64,000 bases of DNA, taken from the IMG/VR virus record IMGVR_UViG_3300023184_000087, positions 1 to 64,000 of that record; one strand, written 5' to 3'. The stretch comes from a virus. The notes below the pieces were generated by a model that saw nothing but the letters and a program-made list of their open reading frames with translations, searched no databases and was not told the DNA's origin. The position numbers and the translations under genes were made by a program. Every line of letters begins with the position of its first letter. The stretch's first letter is position 1. Below, piece by piece: positions 45,601 to 53,146 of the stretch.

Positions 45601-48600
45601 GCATCTGCTATAGCATCTATTCTTGCTTGATGCTTTCTTTCTTCATCTGTAGTAAGTGGTTCATAAACAATAGAACCAAAATGTCTTATCCCAAATTTAT
45701 TTTCAGAAAAAACTAAACCCCTATTAGCGTATGCAATACCCTCTCTAAACCTAGACGCCCCCATGGAAAGAAGTCTTACCATTAGATCTCTTGGTTCAGA
45801 AAGCCAAAGACCAGTATTTATTCCACCATCTATTTTTCCACTATCGCCTTTTTTGTTGGTAGAGTTTACAACGGCACCAAGTTCTATTGCATCTGATTGT
45901 GCTGTAACCGTAACTATTTCACCAAGTTCTACCTGGCTGATAACACCATTAAATAAAGTTTGAAGCGAGTTTGGATTTGCTCCATAGCCGCCCCTCAGGT
46001 GAACTCTAACACCTGGTTTTAATCTTATGTTTTCTATATCAACAACATAATCATTTTGCATATGCGCCAATACATTTCTGGCTTTATTTAAAGTGACATC
46101 TATTATACTTGAAAGACCATCGGTAAGACCAGGATTATCTTGAGAGTATTCTGAATCTACAGAAAAAAATGAAGATGATTCTTTTGTTGAAAGTTTTGAA
46201 TAAAGATTAGATACTCTAAAAACCAATGTATCACCGAGAAGATCTTCGGATTGTATAACCGAAAAATCTATTATTGATTGAAGTCCATAGAAGTTATCAA
46301 ACAGTTTAACGCCGGCAAAATATCCACCTTCATCTATCAACCATAGCATATAGGTTGGGAATGCTCTTAACATTCTTCCGGATACATCCCTATACTGAGT
46401 GTCAACCAACATTTTCTCCCAGTGAGATTCAACTGTGTCTACTGGTTTTGAACTGTTCATTACTTCTGGGCTTGTGCCAGCGCCGTGTGAATATGGTTGT
46501 TGATAATTTGAATAGGCCGTTGAACCAGCTATTGCTGATTTAGTAGCAGAGTACGAGGGGTCAGAATGCTTATCTGATATTCCCCTAGGTTCTATCTTTG
46601 CGCCTTTTTCAGTTTTCTTTACATTCACCCCGTCTAATGTAAGATAAAATCTTCCATCTTTATCAGAGTCAATATATCCCAGATTGGTACCAAGAGCTGT
46701 TTGTATCGAAGCTGGTATCTTGGATGGTTCATCTTTATCTTTTATCGGATAAATATTAATAATATGATGAAATTCTAATTCATCTGGATCAAAGCTTACT
46801 AACTCTTCATCTTTTAGATTATATTTTCCAGCTAAGGTTGCTTTTAACTCTGATAAAAGTTCAGAACTACTAGAACTAATGCTGCCGACTTGATAAGGGG
46901 CGGATGACACCTTGTTCATGAATTCCCCTACAGCTTCATCTTCTGTTTCTGTATATTCTAGGTAATCTGTAATTAAATTTTTCTTTAAAAAATTTATTCT
47001 ACTTCTTTCATTTGAATTATCCATTCCAAAATAATTTGGATCATAAATTACTTTTTCAAAAACAGAAATAAATTGATCAAAATTTATATCAGTTTTTTCA
47101 ATAAAATAAATTACATCGTTTAATACTTGTTTTCTAGCATCTTGAACAAGACCATTTTTTGAATCTGAAGATGGATATGTTCTTAAGAAATTAACTATTT
47201 CATTTGCTATATGAGAATGCATTTCTTTAGTTATTTTTTGTCCGACGCCATCATTCGGGTTTGGAATATCTAATTCTTTTGGAGCTGTAGATATATTATT
47301 TATAATATCTTTATCAAACATATCAAAGCTTCTAAAGTAGAAGTCTGGATCTAAGTGGCCAACAGTTTCATTCTTATTATTTTTTACCTCAAGAGGAAGA
47401 TCTGGGTATGCGTTAAATAAGCCCCACATCTGTTTAATCCTAAGAAATGGATTTCTTTTGGTAGAAAAATGTTCTATTAATTCTCTTTGTTGATTTGAAT
47501 CTAATTTTTCTCTAGCTTGCTGAAACACGTCAAAGTCAATCAAACTTATATTTACTTCATATACATGTGGAAAACCTGGAATTGTATTAACTGAAAAATT
47601 AGATGGCAGAACATATTTAACGCCAGACAACGCAGTGACTATATTTTTTATTCCAATAAAACCAAGAACACCTGTAGAATGCTCTAATCTTGCAAGTGCG
47701 TTAACGTGATCAAATATTCTTTTTAATTTAGTTAATTCTTTTTCTCCAATAATTTTCATTGAAATATTAATAAAAGTATCTTTGCCACCTATGTGTTGAT
47801 ACGTCGGTTCGTCTTGCATTTGCAATTGCAACTTGGCGATGTTGTTACCGAGTGTCAACGACACGCCAGTAACTATCGCTGCGGCGGGGTCAAGATCTAT
47901 TTTCAACATGGGGACTTCCCATTCTCTAAATGTAAATGCTCCCTGCTTTGCCCTTGCTGCTTCAAGTAGTTCTTCTATTGGTGCACTTTTAAAGAATTTT
48001 TCATAAAGTGTTAAATTAAATCCTTCTTTAATTTGATCTCTAACTCTATCGTAAATTTTTTGATATGCAGTTGTGCATTCTTTTACAATCTCTGGAACTG
48101 GTACTCCGGCTTTTCTGGCTTGACTATCTGCTATTGCTTTTGTTTGTTGATGCAAAAGACCTTCAGATGATTTAGAAATTTCCTTCAACAGCTTCTTCAT
48201 TGTTTGAAGATTGGTATCTTCATATGAAACAGAATTAAATATATAAGTTTTTGTTCCAGCTTGTGCTGGAATATTTGTACTATCAAAATCTAAGATATAA
48301 CTTTGTTCTGTGCCATCTAGTGAATTTTCTTTAACAAATAATGTTGCAACATAACTATAAACCTTTTTACGATATTCATTATCATTTAATCCAGCTGTTA
48401 AAATATCCATTATTGTCAATAGGTGATATCTTATGTTTGGATTAATTCCATTGTTCTTGGATAAGTTATATGTACCACTTAAGCTCAACCCGTATCCAGC
48501 TGATTCATTTATGTCTATTCCAAAACCATTTAAAATTTTTCCCCAATAGTCTTGGCCTTGATCGCTAAATAATCTTTCTTCATCATTTCTGAATGAAGTA

Positions 48601-50201
48601 GCGTCAGGTAAAAATATTTTTGTTTGAGTTTCTGCTGGAACATAAAAGCTTATATTTCTTCCATCGTTCCACTCTGATACAATATTTGTTTTTAGTATAT
48701 CATCGTAGTATGCAGCAGCTTTTATGAGCGATGCCCCGTAAGGACTTACTTCGTATGTCCCAGTCCCAACTGTTACTGTTCCAGTTTTTACATCTGCATC
48801 TTCTGTAGATTTTTTTTCATCAGTTGTCTTCATTAAGAAACTTTCATTTACATAACTATGAAGAGCACCCGCTGCCTTTCCCATAAACTGCCTATATTTA
48901 CCCCAGTGTATTGCTTGATTAAAATCTTTAATCATAGGCAGTAACGGTTTATGATTAAAATTTAAAAGCTCTACATCAACCGCTAAAGCAAATGGAAAAT
49001 TTGGAACTGTTGATATAGATAAGCTCGATAGAGCTACGGCAGTTATTCCATGGACTCTATTAAGGTAGTGGTTTCTAATTGGAAGAAATGGAGAGTATTT
49101 AAATGCGGCCACTAATCCACGAAGCGAAGATAAAAACTTATCTATTTTTTGGTCACTTGCCCCATCGGTTTTAAAATCAATTTCATAGTTATCTTTAAGA
49201 ACTATCTTTGAAGCGTCATCTATGCTTATTCCCCAAATTTCTTCATAGTTGGGAAAAAATAATCTCATTTTTATAGAGCTTTCTTTATAACCAGAATTAA
49301 ACTTAGGAGTATTTTTTTGCCTTAGTGCTCCGCCTGTTAAGCTGCCAGTTTTAAAAGCCGTATTTACATCTATCGATAGTGGTGGAACAAAAAAATTCGC
49401 CGCACCAATTCGTAAATGGAAAACATCTGGAGAAGTTGGTTGATTATTTTGCCTGTACGGAGAATTGTCTAATACTTTTCTCATTCTCTTTGCCGTATTT
49501 TCAAAATTAAATGCCATTGTAAATACGGCTTCCTTAAATGATTGATTGGAATCATTTAACCCTCGGCCAAAAGCTTTTTCAAGACTTGTTATAAAGTCTT
49601 TCATATTATTAACGCTGTCGTCAGACTCGCCATTAACCTCACCACCACTTGTTGAGTAGTCGGCGGTTACTGCTATTGCGTCAAATAAAAATGTTACAAG
49701 ACTAGGAAAATAACTATTAATAATGCTAAGGGTAATAGGATCATATGATATGTTTCTAACAACATTGGTGAGTCTTGTTAACCAAGCTGTATCTCTAGTT
49801 GGATTAAGCGCGTCTGCGGCACCTGTTTTTGCAGAAGAGATAGAAGATAGTCTTTGTTTACCAAACTCTGAAATGGGAAATGACCAAAAAGCTAAATCGT
49901 ACAACCCTGTATCTATAAGTTTTTTAAATAATTTAGATTTAGATTTTGTATCTAAAAGTTTAATTCTATCTATATCAGATCCACTAAAAATTCTTAATGT
50001 AGCGGCTTTGCTTTCTTCATAATTCTGGCCCAAGCCCCCAAGAACACTATACTTAAGCATCTGCTCAAAGTTATTTCTTGTAACAGCTTGGAATCTGTTA
50101 TCCAGTTGTGTTAATAATTTATAAAATGTCTCTTCTGCTGCGTCAGGAAATACACTAATATATTGATTTTCTGATTCAGATGCATTTTCGTTATTAGACA
50201 T
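39687..50201 (-). CDS. Giant multidomain baseplate hub protein with C-terminal nuclease-like domain (3504 aa)
   Basis: A single uninterrupted frame. Approximate layout: residues 257-422 and 775-893 hold two copies of one domain (VPPLSIDVN...LSSLSISTVPNFPFALAVDV versus VTGVSLTLG...VLPSNFSVNTIPGFPHVYEV). Residues 1380-1453 hold a hub-type barrel (LKPGVRVHLRGGYG, LFNGVISQVELGEIVTVTAQ). Near 1670-1713 is a Gly/Ile-rich hydrophobic stretch. Residues 2890-2943 are gpD/gp27-like (LLIVGNPDIRPHDIVYIADV, YGLFEVEQVIHH). Near 3062-3100 is an Ala/Gly hydrophobic segment. Residues 3230-3347 are SNase-like (VIDADTIHV, KVRFDGINAPEK, YDRTLATIFY). It is probably the central hub through which DNA leaves. The gap between recognised parts is large and mostly unassigned. 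Confidence 0.75.
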   Translation of the reverse strand: MSNNENASESENQYISVFPDAAEETFYKLLTQLDNRFQAVTRNNFEQMLKYSVLGGLGQNYEESKAATLRIFSGSDIDRIKLLDTKSKSKLFKKLIDTGLYDLAFWSFPISEFGKQRLSSISSAKTGAADALNPTRDTAWLTRLTNVVRNISYDPITLSIINSYFPSLVTFLFDAIAVTADYSTSGGEVNGESDDSVNNMKDFITSLEKAFGRGLNDSNQSFKEAVFTMAFNFENTAKRMRKVLDNSPYRQNNQPTSPDVFHLRIGAANFFVPPLSIDVNTAFKTGSLTGGALRQKNTPKFNSGYKESSIKMRLFFPNYEEIWGISIDDASKIVLKDNYEIDFKTDGASDQKIDKFLSSLRGLVAAFKYSPFLPIRNHYLNRVHGITAVALSSLSISTVPNFPFALAVDVELLNFNHKPLLPMIKDFNQAIHWGKYRQFMGKAAGALHSYVNESFLMKTTDEKKSTEDADVKTGTVTVGTGTYEVSPYGASLIKAAAYYDDILKTNIVSEWNDGRNISFYVPAETQTKIFLPDATSFRNDEERLFSDQGQDYWGKILNGFGIDINESAGYGLSLSGTYNLSKNNGINPNIRYHLLTIMDILTAGLNDNEYRKKVYSYVATLFVKENSLDGTEQSYILDFDSTNIPAQAGTKTYIFNSVSYEDTNLQTMKKLLKEISKSSEGLLHQQTKAIADSQARKAGVPVPEIVKECTTAYQKIYDRVRDQIKEGFNLTLYEKFFKSAPIEELLEAARAKQGAFTFREWEVPMLKIDLDPAAAIVTGVSLTLGNNIAKLQLQMQDEPTYQHIGGKDTFINISMKIIGEKELTKLKRIFDHVNALARLEHSTGVLGFIGIKNIVTALSGVKYVLPSNFSVNTIPGFPHVYEVNISLIDFDVFQQAREKLDSNQQRELIEHFSTKRNPFLRIKQMWGLFNAYPDLPLEVKNNKNETVGHLDPDFYFRSFDMFDKDIINNISTAPKELDIPNPNDGVGQKITKEMHSHIANEIVNFLRTYPSSDSKNGLVQDARKQVLNDVIYFIEKTDINFDQFISVFEKVIYDPNYFGMDNSNERSRINFLKKNLITDYLEYTETEDEAVGEFMNKVSSAPYQVGSISSSSSELLSELKATLAGKYNLKDEELVSFDPDELEFHHIINIYPIKDKDEPSKIPASIQTALGTNLGYIDSDKDGRFYLTLDGVNVKKTEKGAKIEPRGISDKHSDPSYSATKSAIAGSTAYSNYQQPYSHGAGTSPEVMNSSKPVDTVESHWEKMLVDTQYRDVSGRMLRAFPTYMLWLIDEGGYFAGVKLFDNFYGLQSIIDFSVIQSEDLLGDTLVFRVSNLYSKLSTKESSSFFSVDSEYSQDNPGLTDGLSSIIDVTLNKARNVLAHMQNDYVVDIENIRLKPGVRVHLRGGYGANPNSLQTLFNGVISQVELGEIVTVTAQSDAIELGAVVNSTNKKGDSGKIDGGINTGLWLSEPRDLMVRLLSMGASRFREGIAYANRGLVFSENKFGIRHFGSIVYEPLTTDEERKHQARIDAIADAYNAVGTGDASGSGRAALDMAVGTNEFRTPVFSLMNQLWSNFSQSRDFEIFKRNIYPGNGTGIAQFLGGDLGDGWTSVSSITPVSQPNERIEYLSRLTDRSWNGLVQKYGEENPDAKTAIEGLTGAGKIRDNTGSATTGSAITMGGLIGISAVVGGPIGITVGVGAGLLGVLGTRGGNSIFNMLGLTSTLDDDMPGFDEVSFRAQTYMRSVWDLFQTCAKLLPNYIVAVRPFEDRSTVFYGKPHWLYTSGVVPVTTGYPGNEKMGELGISMGPKIVSPDFELSKIITEINKNSSSYADANAFLRDTELTDTIAELTSLQKNAQQYYGTSAKLKGQVINFDSNKSKSLINSEGKTVGKIPKTKGVVTMGFHLPVSSVFTGENKTTSKVISSSSVHSQIPQLPSRFRFPMFTNRADVRGDYGLENFAFQRDSIDGYSKFRRGLDIVEDVLDTTASIGELFTNAPLVAGKWAFRKIFGSGDDDGVASETNQDVYDNYIESVTSVYGDSFASNLFLDNINVIERKLSPEQISDVAQNSYNFTIPIEDVIGSESFVISMPLPRKTNTSEIDFSEWGMPRSVADEQFYIAMRWPYKPNLNESEISKFTKKYFNSETNQLIGSVQDYKNAHVLVYNPDTNNGVVCKPAYFLWGENKSNFLSEGTSSGSSEYNLDIDEKTIDAVVSPDAAYFLGIVSGDDVIFSDGQKKLFNKGKGYSDLPIPRECYFAFVPNTIPLGVATSAFVPGKKFTLVDDSDKQLEDFLIGFGNFEATDNILKATQKAGYKGAGLGGGIQGFVPDRLDDYEKYRTSVGEYYSLAELSPDSIFTYSGNYTDYYKNIYGDIATVTSRDKGYDILDKESAETGDPLTFSADGRKQFKEVFSLADSISIEARKYYDEGYDQSVSVIAGDGRNLDIAQDIWDQFRFGYHTYSSVKTIFFDTFGLDPDSQDDFSQEIMSAFVDGNIPKDIFKKFKDTGGTANDEFAILFGNEEAASRTAAIEFARKNFIDAPASESGLIEYFNLMTLDKIKAFRQNFLIDNSEVLEELSGQKATEDNPLIKTPQQLFLVVVGLFRQAMWADPYARAWLVLRPSRKIGAGLGTAAGRDQWDFRSIDKIFAAFINPNNTYAKDKKKFLQLLYNNKGEGSTASNFVTRATSGLDNFWDRNIGPIFSAMGTALTGMINMFKLNMLQTGYGLSQVGSLSKQANILNRALNDSIYYQLGRSGSLLRAVDNPFTREYGEPVVEIREPFQRIHYLSSFSHILSNQIQETTTNVSTVITAVSDGKYPVTVALDKGAPAERQMESTVETGIYFDNIVGSGFFGFLHPFLHPFETGRGLSKNATGAPDELAAKRVALSHLKENIKDIYSGELLIVGNPDIRPHDIVYIADVYERMYGLFEVEQVIHHFTSELGFVTSITPNALVTVNDPAKWFMTSWIDSWMNMQAIRNDTRLFLDAIRADNSGITLGGDISLDRLAENLNPQMLGGIQYTHGSSALIKDVVASLTHGSFDSSTTFTDAIRNQAGINGNNGTVSGGTAAAAITGVVGGSAAVGLVGGSALLGLAAVPIFGQLAWKGWQWVRDNLLDQHGCYVQYLNKNGQPMDAGLSYNQGMVVGRYHSKALLPGMLGVRRKVRTSDGYAYVRSDDIFKSLGWQETEIKELVRYISYENALVHAQVLNLSGLGPEKTTFEPFFKIFCRLDTTTGIEESGVIDADTIHVIDILSNAKIKVRFDGINAPEKSIITSAYYNQQSSEVEIIDKSSPGFKSTQFTLNALKNKVFLLRVKKSRETGGLASESDIENFEPGAGFNKETNYLKEIYDRTLATIFYNVSGEKLISLKDFVYNLFVSNNFNKSKIEEAFKDSFFDSVMRTKYRVIFNSIYSSALVDHISNYIIGNSEITNPELRKLFCAMVEMKRLEQIYKSASRWPMVLWDEYYDDGTPYTLNWELVVNNLATVFTNDLLTESDSVNKAIDSVGIPTKVE
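39691..39696 (-). promoter_or_regulatory. Ribosome binding site that decides the lysin start
   Basis: The minus strand reads GGTGGA with 5 nt to ATG 39685, overlapping the end of the hub gene. This supports translation of the upstream 43-codon frame and therefore the view that the tail lysin begins at 39685 and needs a frame change to be completed. Confidence 0.6.
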
Positions 50202-50204
50202 AGT

Positions 50205-50666
50205 TTATATTAAATTATTTCTTTTGTTTATTAAACTTACAATTTGGGAAGAAGATCCTTCCATAGTATTATTTGTTCTATTGTCAATTATACTTCTAAA
50301 ATTTCTTTTTGTAAAAGAATTTTGTTTTAAATCTCCAGAGTGAGAGGCAAAGTTTTTATTATATCTGGCTTTTTGGATTGATGGATTTAAGTATCCAGTT
50401 CCATTCATTTGGATGTGTGTCGAAGATCCCTTGTCTAAGCCCTCCCAGGAGCCCTTGAGAGCGTCAGATTGCCCCATGGTGCCCTTTGGTGCATATTCGA
50501 CGCTTTTGGCTCCAGAAACGTCTGAGCCGCTTGATATGTTCTTGCTGGAAGCTATCCTTGCTGCATACTTATTCGAGGTTTGCGTTCTTGGACTAGTATC
50601 TATTCTTTTAGACGCAGCGTCTTTTAAATTTTTATTTTGTTTGTCTGCACCAAAAATCATATACAT
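50205..50666 (-). CDS. Small polar, basic virion-associated protein (153 aa)
   Basis: 153 aa, low complexity, rich in S, N, K, R and T, for example SPRTQTSNKYAARIASSKNI and GSSTHIQMNGTGYLNPSIQK. It is probably disordered over much of its length, with a possible ordered end (SSSQIVSLINKRNNLI). An AAGG site precedes two possible starts (ATG 50666 or 50660). It lies between the ~824-aa protein and the giant hub gene. A linker, a scaffold or an internal DNA-binding peptide are all possible; nothing identifies it. Confidence 0.45.
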   Translation of the reverse strand: MYMIFGADKQNKNLKDAASKRIDTSPRTQTSNKYAARIASSKNISSGSDVSGAKSVEYAPKGTMGQSDALKGSWEGLDKGSSTHIQMNGTGYLNPSIQKARYNKNFASHSGDLKQNSFTKRNFRSIIDNRTNNTMEGSSSQIVSLINKRNNLI

Positions 50667-50671
50667 TAACC

Positions 50672-53146
50672 TTAATACGAGCTAGCTAGCTGCTGATAAG
50701 GATCTGTCCCAACTTGCGGGATTCCAGAATACATAGTAGTGTCCATGTCGAAGTTTCCGAGCCCCATAGCCATGTCCTGAAACTGCGAAACCTGTCTTCT
50801 ATTGCCGTATAAGTTAACTTTATAACTTACTCCCGGGTTATAAGAAGTGGTTCCTATTTGTGGAATTTCTGCAACTCTGTTTGGATATTGACCCTCATAA
50901 GCTGATCCACCAGGAAGTAAAGGTGGACCTTGAACTTTTTCTGGAGTATGATCTTTAAAATGTTGATATGCAAAGCTGCCAACTATTAGAGCACCTGCTG
51001 CATATACAGAATTTTTAAATAGATTATTATTTTTAAATAAGTTTTTTAGTTCTCCAGATTTAATATATTCAGAGAATCTAACATACTTGCCTTTTGCATT
51101 CATGAAATTAGAATAGTCTTCATCATTTAATGAAGCATTGATTGCTCTTCTTAGATTGTCGTCACCAGTAAACGTTGTTTTGCCAGTTGCATTCAATGCT
51201 TGCATCGTTGCCTGATCTTGTTGAAGGGCTTGATTTACAGCATGTACTTGGACTACCCTCGCTCTTCTTCTTGCTATTTCTTTTTCTGCTTCATTTGCAC
51301 CAACAATCTCTTCTCCTAATCCTGCTTGTGCTAAATATATTTCTTCTTGTGTGGATGCGCTGGCTGGATCAAGCATTTTTTCAAAATATTTATTAATAGT
51401 TGAATTAATAGCACTCAAATCAATTTTGCCTGAACCAAGTATTTTTGTGTTTACTAAATCATCTAACACTTGTTCTTCTAAATCTCCAGCTGCAATCCTA
51501 ATTCCTTCGGCTCTTCTTCTTTGCCTTGTTGTAGTAATTTGTCTAAAAAAATTTTCATCTTCATAGTCAAGCCTTGACAAATCTATAACGCGTTGTCTAG
51601 TTAAGGATTTTCTTTCTGCCGCTACTTTATCTAAGGCGTTTATCATTTCTTCTCTTGAGAGGCCAGTTACCTGTTGTGCTCCAGTAAGATCATCATAGAT
51701 TTGTTGACCTAATCTAAGTCTTCTGTCATCTGAAAGTATTTTTTCATATTGAGCAGCTTCGTTTGTTAAATTATCTGTCATACTTAAATAAGCTTCATTA
51801 TGTTTATCGAGTAAAACATTAGCTACTTTTCTTGCTTCTTCGGAAATATTTGTGGAAGCAAGAATATGATCTTCTGCGGATCCGGCTAAATTAGTTCTCT
51901 TTAAAAAAGCAAATTGAATTGCAGCTTCTTCTCCAGCCCTATAAACATTTGAGCCAGTTGTATATTTATGTGTAGCAGATGCTCCAAATAACCTACTAAG
52001 TGCCGACCTCATTTCTGCTTCGGATGGTTTAATATTTAATAACTCTTCTTCTAATTTATCTAATTCAACTCCAGTTAAAGTTTGAGCCGCTCTTGCATCT
52101 TTTACGCCTTTTCTAATAGACTCTAATAAAGTTTCAATATCAGATTTTGCAAGTCTGTCTTCCAATAAGACTTCATCTATCACTGGCCTTAGATTTGAGT
52201 CAAACGTGCCACCAAATTCTTGAGATGTCATCAAAGCGGTTGCAGAGCCCATTCTTCTTCCTAAGCGTTCAACTGCTGTTGCTCCAAATGAATCTAGATT
52301 TTGGTCCCCTGCAAGTCCGAGTGCCTGTAATGCTGCGGCATTTATTAAATCCTCGTCTCCGCCAGCGATGAGAGCTTTAGAAACCATTTCTCCAACATCT
52401 TGAAGCTTGTTTTCAGAGTCTCTTAAGGTTGCCTTAAATAATGATGAAGAGTAGCCAGTAGAAGAGTCAATCGCAGTTTCTTGACTAAGTAAGCCTATTT
52501 CTGTACCTATTATTTTTTTTAGTTTATCACTAATAGCGGCGTTGTTATATATTTGTTCCATATAATCATCAAATTGATTAAGAGTAGAACCAACAACCAT
52601 GCTTCTGTTAACATAAACTCCAAGATAATTACCCTGCTCAATAGTTGCAGTTTCCATTTTTCTAATAACAGAATGACTTAAAAGAGCTCGTAAACCTGTA
52701 TCTGTTTTATTGTCATTAACTAATTGAGTTAATGTTTCACGTTTTAATTTTTCATCTGTAAGTGATAAAGCGTTCTTTATTTCTGTATATAATCCTGGAT
52801 CCATTCCATTTTTGTAATTATCAACTAATTCTCCTACCTGTTTATCTAAGGTAAAATCAAATGCACCTTTATCTTTAAATACTTTGTAAATTTGACTCCT
52901 TCTATAAAACTCAGTATTCTTTAACGCCGAAGCTCCATGGTCAACAAGATTTTGAAGCGTTCTTTCGCTCATTTGTGCAATTGTTCTAGGCGCTGCTTTT
53001 CCATTGATTTCAAAGGCTTCGTATGCTCTCATTATTATTTTTTCTACTTCTTGCTCTGTTGTGGAATAACCGGCACCAAGCGCTTTGCCATATTTATCCG
53101 GGTCTAAAGCAAGTAATAGTCTTCCAGCTTCAGAATCTCCGCTCAT
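50672..53146 (-). CDS. Large helical virion protein in the tape-measure region (about 824 aa)
   Basis: Helix-rich: KLEEELLNIKPSEAEMRSAL, ERKSLTRQRVIDLSRLDYED and EKEIARRRARVVQVHAVNQA are typical amphipathic stretches. Near the C-terminus is one hydrophobic segment, SVYAAGALIVGSFAYQH, that could cross a membrane. A proline/glycine/tyrosine-rich tail ending YSGIPQVGTDPYQQLASSY follows. I prefer ATG 53146 (MSGDSEAGRLLL): a longer frame begins at TTG 53191 but overlaps the upstream gene by 62 nt without a clear ribosome binding site. Helical content, the late membrane-active segment and position suggest an ejected or tape-measure-type protein. No family was recognised. Confidence 0.6.
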   Translation of the reverse strand: MSGDSEAGRLLLALDPDKYGKALGAGYSTTEQEVEKIIMRAYEAFEINGKAAPRTIAQMSERTLQNLVDHGASALKNTEFYRRSQIYKVFKDKGAFDFTLDKQVGELVDNYKNGMDPGLYTEIKNALSLTDEKLKRETLTQLVNDNKTDTGLRALLSHSVIRKMETATIEQGNYLGVYVNRSMVVGSTLNQFDDYMEQIYNNAAISDKLKKIIGTEIGLLSQETAIDSSTGYSSSLFKATLRDSENKLQDVGEMVSKALIAGGDEDLINAAALQALGLAGDQNLDSFGATAVERLGRRMGSATALMTSQEFGGTFDSNLRPVIDEVLLEDRLAKSDIETLLESIRKGVKDARAAQTLTGVELDKLEEELLNIKPSEAEMRSALSRLFGASATHKYTTGSNVYRAGEEAAIQFAFLKRTNLAGSAEDHILASTNISEEARKVANVLLDKHNEAYLSMTDNLTNEAAQYEKILSDDRRLRLGQQIYDDLTGAQQVTGLSREEMINALDKVAAERKSLTRQRVIDLSRLDYEDENFFRQITTTRQRRRAEGIRIAAGDLEEQVLDDLVNTKILGSGKIDLSAINSTINKYFEKMLDPASASTQEEIYLAQAGLGEEIVGANEAEKEIARRRARVVQVHAVNQALQQDQATMQALNATGKTTFTGDDNLRRAINASLNDEDYSNFMNAKGKYVRFSEYIKSGELKNLFKNNNLFKNSVYAAGALIVGSFAYQHFKDHTPEKVQGPPLLPGGSAYEGQYPNRVAEIPQIGTTSYNPGVSYKVNLYGNRRQVSQFQDMAMGLGNFDMDTTMYSGIPQVGTDPYQQLASSY

